Assembly (NCBI GenBank): GCA_015068825.1
Contig: SVJU01000007.1
Location: forward strand, 1 to 64,000
DNA from: Oscillospiraceae bacterium
Lineage (GTDB): Bacteria; Bacillota; Clostridia; UMGS1810
Direction of reading: 5' to 3'
Length of the DNA: 64,000 bases
Position numbers and translations under genes: made by a program. The notes below the pieces were generated by a model, which made no database searches, was not told the DNA's origin, and saw nothing but the letters and a program-made list of their open reading frames with translations. How positions within the stretch are numbered: position 1 is the stretch's first letter; every line of letters starts with the position of its first letter. This document shows positions 61,967-64,000 of this stretch, piece by piece.

Positions 61967-62831
61967 AATTTAGTGCATATTTAATTTTTTTGTAATCGGA
62001 CGGTGTACAGCTTTTTATCTTTTTAAACACCCTGTTAAAATACGAAACAGAAGAAAAACCAACATCCATAGAAATTTCCGAAACCGTTTTATTTGTGGTA
62101 AACAAAAGCTTTTCTGCCTTGCACACTCTTACAAAGTTAAGATATTCTGTAAAGGTTGAATTGGTTGCCTTTTTAAACAATCTGCAAAGATAATACTGAT
62201 TTAAATTTACCACCTTGCTAAGCTTCTGAAGAGTAATTTCATCCTGATAGTTTGTGTCAATATAATTAAGAATTGGTAAAACCTTTTCTATTATTTCAGT
62301 GTCAAAATATTTTTTTTCATCCGCAATAATATTATATCTGTATAAAAAACCTAAAATTTTATATATGTTTGCATTTATATAAATCTCATAAGAATTTCTC
62401 TTTGTTTCATTTTCATCAAATATTTCCTTAATATATCCTTTTAATTCTTCGGTTTCTTTTTCGCCATTTCTAAAATGCACAATCTGGTTGTCGTTACTGT
62501 TCACAAAGCGTTTAAGATATTTTGAAATACTCTTTAAATAATCTCCCGCATAAATTGATGCATCAAACTGAACAAAACCGGTTTTGGTATTATCTTCTTC
62601 TGTCATAGTTGAATGTACCACCCTGCTGTTTATAAAAACAATATCGCCTGAATGGGCAATAATAGAAACATCTTCATTTTCAATTTTAAAGCGTCCACAC
62701 GAAATATATAAAATTTCAATTTCATCGTGAAAATGCGCAGTAACACATAGACCTTTATGTCTTGATTTACGCATCGATGCAATACGCACGGGAGTATTCG
62801 GAATATTTGATTTTACAATTTCATTTCGCAT
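61965..62831 (-). CDS. AraC-family transcriptional regulator
   Basis: A 288-residue regulator. The N-terminal cupin (HFHDEIEILYISCGRFKIE, SIIAHSGDIVFINSRVVHSTM) binds an effector, probably a sugar or sugar acid. The C-terminal HTH pair has LQKLSKVVNLNQYYLCRLFKKATNSTFTEYL and VSEISMDVGFSSVSYFNRVFKKIKSCTPSDYKK. ATG 62831 follows TTGGTGAT; an ORF extension of 36 codons runs through the regulatory region. Divergent from the dehydrogenase it probably controls. Confidence 0.92.
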   Translation of the reverse strand: MRNEIVKSNIPNTPVRIASMRKSRHKGLCVTAHFHDEIEILYISCGRFKIENEDVSIIAHSGDIVFINSRVVHSTMTEEDNTKTGFVQFDASIYAGDYLKSISKYLKRFVNSNDNQIVHFRNGEKETEELKGYIKEIFDENETKRNSYEIYINANIYKILGFLYRYNIIADEKKYFDTEIIEKVLPILNYIDTNYQDEITLQKLSKVVNLNQYYLCRLFKKATNSTFTEYLNFVRVCKAEKLLFTTNKTVSEISMDVGFSSVSYFNRVFKKIKSCTPSDYKKIKYALN

Positions 62832-62844
62832 ATATATCACCAAA

Positions 62845-62879
62845 AAGTCAATATTGTTCAATAACAAGTCAACATTGCT
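62845..62879 (+). promoter_or_regulatory. Two 14-bp direct repeats, predicted AraC sites
   Basis: AAGTCAATATTGTT (62845-62858) and AAGTCAACATTGCT (62866-62879), start-to-start 21 bp, two helical turns apart. They end next to the -35 region of the dehydrogenase promoter. Confidence 0.65.
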
Positions 62880-62903
62880 ATATAAATAGGTAATTGTTAT
62901 TGA

Positions 62904-62909
62904 TATAAT
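62904..62909 (+). promoter_or_regulatory. -10 element of the dehydrogenase promoter
   Basis: Perfect TATAAT. The -35 position 17 bp upstream (62881-62886, TATAAA) is poor, which fits activator dependence. Confidence 0.6.
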
Positions 62910-62970
62910 CAGTTTAACATAAGTTAAGTTTAAATGCAATAAAAACTTAAAAAAGGAGTTGTGTTTTAAA

Positions 62971-64000
62971 ATGGCAGAAGTAAAAAAAGATAGTTTGAAC
63001 GATTTTGAAGAAAATCAAGAAAAGGCAATTATCGACACTTCAAAAAAAATTAAATTTGGTATTATTGGTACAGGTTGGATTGCAGGTTCACATATTCAGG
63101 CTTTAATGAAAATGCCCGATGTTGAAATTGTTGCAGGTGCTGACCTTGTTGAAGGAAAAGCAGAAGCTTTCTTTAAAAAATATGGCATTGAAGGTGTAAG
63201 ATGCTACAATAGCCACAAAGAACTTATTGACAATGAAAAAGACATTGATGCAGTAAGCGTTTGTACATATAACAAAACTCACGCAGAATGTACAATTTAT
63301 GCTCTTGAGCATGGTGTTAATGTTATTTTGGAAAAACCAATGTGTGTAACACTTGACGAAGCAGTAGAAATCTGCAGAGCTGAGAAAAAGAGCGGCAAGC
63401 TTTTATCAATTGGTTTCCAGCCAAGATTTGACCCAAATATGAAAATGGTTAAAAAGATTGTTGAATCTGGCGAACTTGGAAAAATTTATTACATCCAGAC
63501 AGGCGGCGGAAGAAGAAGAGGTATTCCTACTCCTTACGGCACAACATTTATTGAAGAATCAACAGGCGGAATTGGTGCACTTGGTGATATTGGATGTTAC
63601 TCACTTGATATGGTACTTAATGCAATCGGTTATCCAAAACCGTTAACTGTTACAGGTTATACATCAAGCTTTTTTGGAAAAAATCCTGAATATTATAACA
63701 GAGAATCTTATGGCTACCATACAGAATATGCAGAAAAATTCGGCGTTGATGATTTTGGCGCAGGCTTTATAAGATTAGAAGGCGGAATTATTTTAGACTT
63801 CAGAATTGCATGGGCAATGCATCTTGACACACCAGGTGATACAATTATCATGGGTACAAAAGGTTCACTTAGAATTCCTTCAACAGGATGCTGGAACGGC
63901 TCTGTTGGCGGTCCTATGACAATTTATCACGATGTTTCAGGCGAAGGCGTAGAAACAAAAATTCCTGTTCTTGAAGATAAATCAGAAGGTAACTTCTATA
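62971..64000 (+). CDS. Gfo/Idh/MocA-family dehydrogenase, 3' end outside window
   Basis: First 343 residues of an NAD(P)-dependent sugar or inositol oxidoreductase. It has a short charged extension (about 1-28), then the Rossmann motif KFGIIGTGWIAGSHIQAL, the EKPMCVTLDEAVEICR block with catalytic Lys, and the second-domain motif GGIGALGDIGCYSLDMV. The last visible part (GTKGSLRIPSTGCWNG) is the family's beta-sheet domain. AAAAGGAG lies 13 bases upstream of the ATG. The gene is divergent from an AraC regulator. Confidence 0.92.
   Translation, partial: MAEVKKDSLNDFEENQEKAIIDTSKKIKFGIIGTGWIAGSHIQALMKMPDVEIVAGADLVEGKAEAFFKKYGIEGVRCYNSHKELIDNEKDIDAVSVCTYNKTHAECTIYALEHGVNVILEKPMCVTLDEAVEICRAEKKSGKLLSIGFQPRFDPNMKMVKKIVESGELGKIYYIQTGGGRRRGIPTPYGTTFIEESTGGIGALGDIGCYSLDMVLNAIGYPKPLTVTGYTSSFFGKNPEYYNRESYGYHTEYAEKFGVDDFGAGFIRLEGGIILDFRIAWAMHLDTPGDTIIMGTKGSLRIPSTGCWNGSVGGPMTIYHDVSGEGVETKIPVLEDKSEGNFY

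Noticed and set aside
1..64000. CRISPR array, rRNA operon, integrase or transposase genes
   Set aside because: No regularly spaced repeats, no rRNA sequence and no recombinase motifs were seen on either strand.

Overview
This window looks like a chromosomal segment of a low-G+C Gram-positive anaerobe of the Clostridia (Bacillota). The evidence is A/T-rich coding, strong GGAGG-type ribosome binding sites, many TTG starts set 8-9 bases after the Shine-Dalgarno, canonical TTGACA-17-TATAAT promoters, and a typical gene set: RNase J, YmdB, rubredoxin, Pta-AckA, L32/YceD, DUF512-Der-PlsY-GpsA. No species is claimed.

Layout. 1-2 kb: the end of an EamA transporter gene, then a compact array of inverted-repeat elements (one carrying a DUF559 endonuclease gene, one empty), then a one-TM hypothetical gene. 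2-8.8 kb (+): a divergent type IIA topoisomerase pair (ParE/ParC-like), an acyl-CoA ligase and a histidine phosphatase. 8.9-9.9 kb (-): a phage-type lysis cassette (XhlA-like, holin, M15 peptidase). 10-27.8 kb (-): a 17-gene surface-glycan operon read from a near-consensus promoter at 27.8 kb. It holds a phosphoglycosyl transferase, five glycosyltransferases, Wzx, Wzy, an acyltransferase, LicD, TagD, the CapE/F/G set for UDP-L-FucNAc, a nucleotidyltransferase-fold protein, and an unusual HpaI-aldolase plus Ldh-family pair. 27.9-29.5 kb (-): two phage baseplate/tail-like genes. Their leader shares two sequence blocks with the leader of the lysis cassette, so the glycan operon is bracketed by related phage-like modules.

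29.6-47.4 kb is mostly housekeeping on the minus strand: rnj, rubredoxin, mrp, ung, typA, pgi, gpsA, plsY, der, DUF512, a HAD phosphatase, rpmF, yceD, ackA, pta, DUF188 and DUF624. Two plus-strand genes, a PPC-domain protein and mntP, interrupt it. 47.5-50.1 kb: an orphan hypothetical gene, a SulP transporter and tRNA-Leu(GAG). 50.2-60.3 kb (-): mtnN, an AraC regulator, a CpXC zinc protein, OGG, an RNase M5-like TOPRIM protein, a solute-binding lipoprotein, ymdB, two membrane proteins, tmk, a WecG/TagA transferase and a two-OB-fold SSB. 60.4-64 kb: an esterase and yebC, then an AraC regulator divergent from a Gfo/Idh/MocA dehydrogenase that runs off the window.

How genes cooperate. The 10-27.7 kb operon could build, modify, flip and polymerise a lipid-linked repeat unit. 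Pta-AckA makes acetate and ATP. PlsY-GpsA begin phospholipid synthesis. The 62-64 kb AraC/oxidoreductase pair looks like a locally regulated catabolic unit, with two 14-bp direct repeats at the expected activator position.
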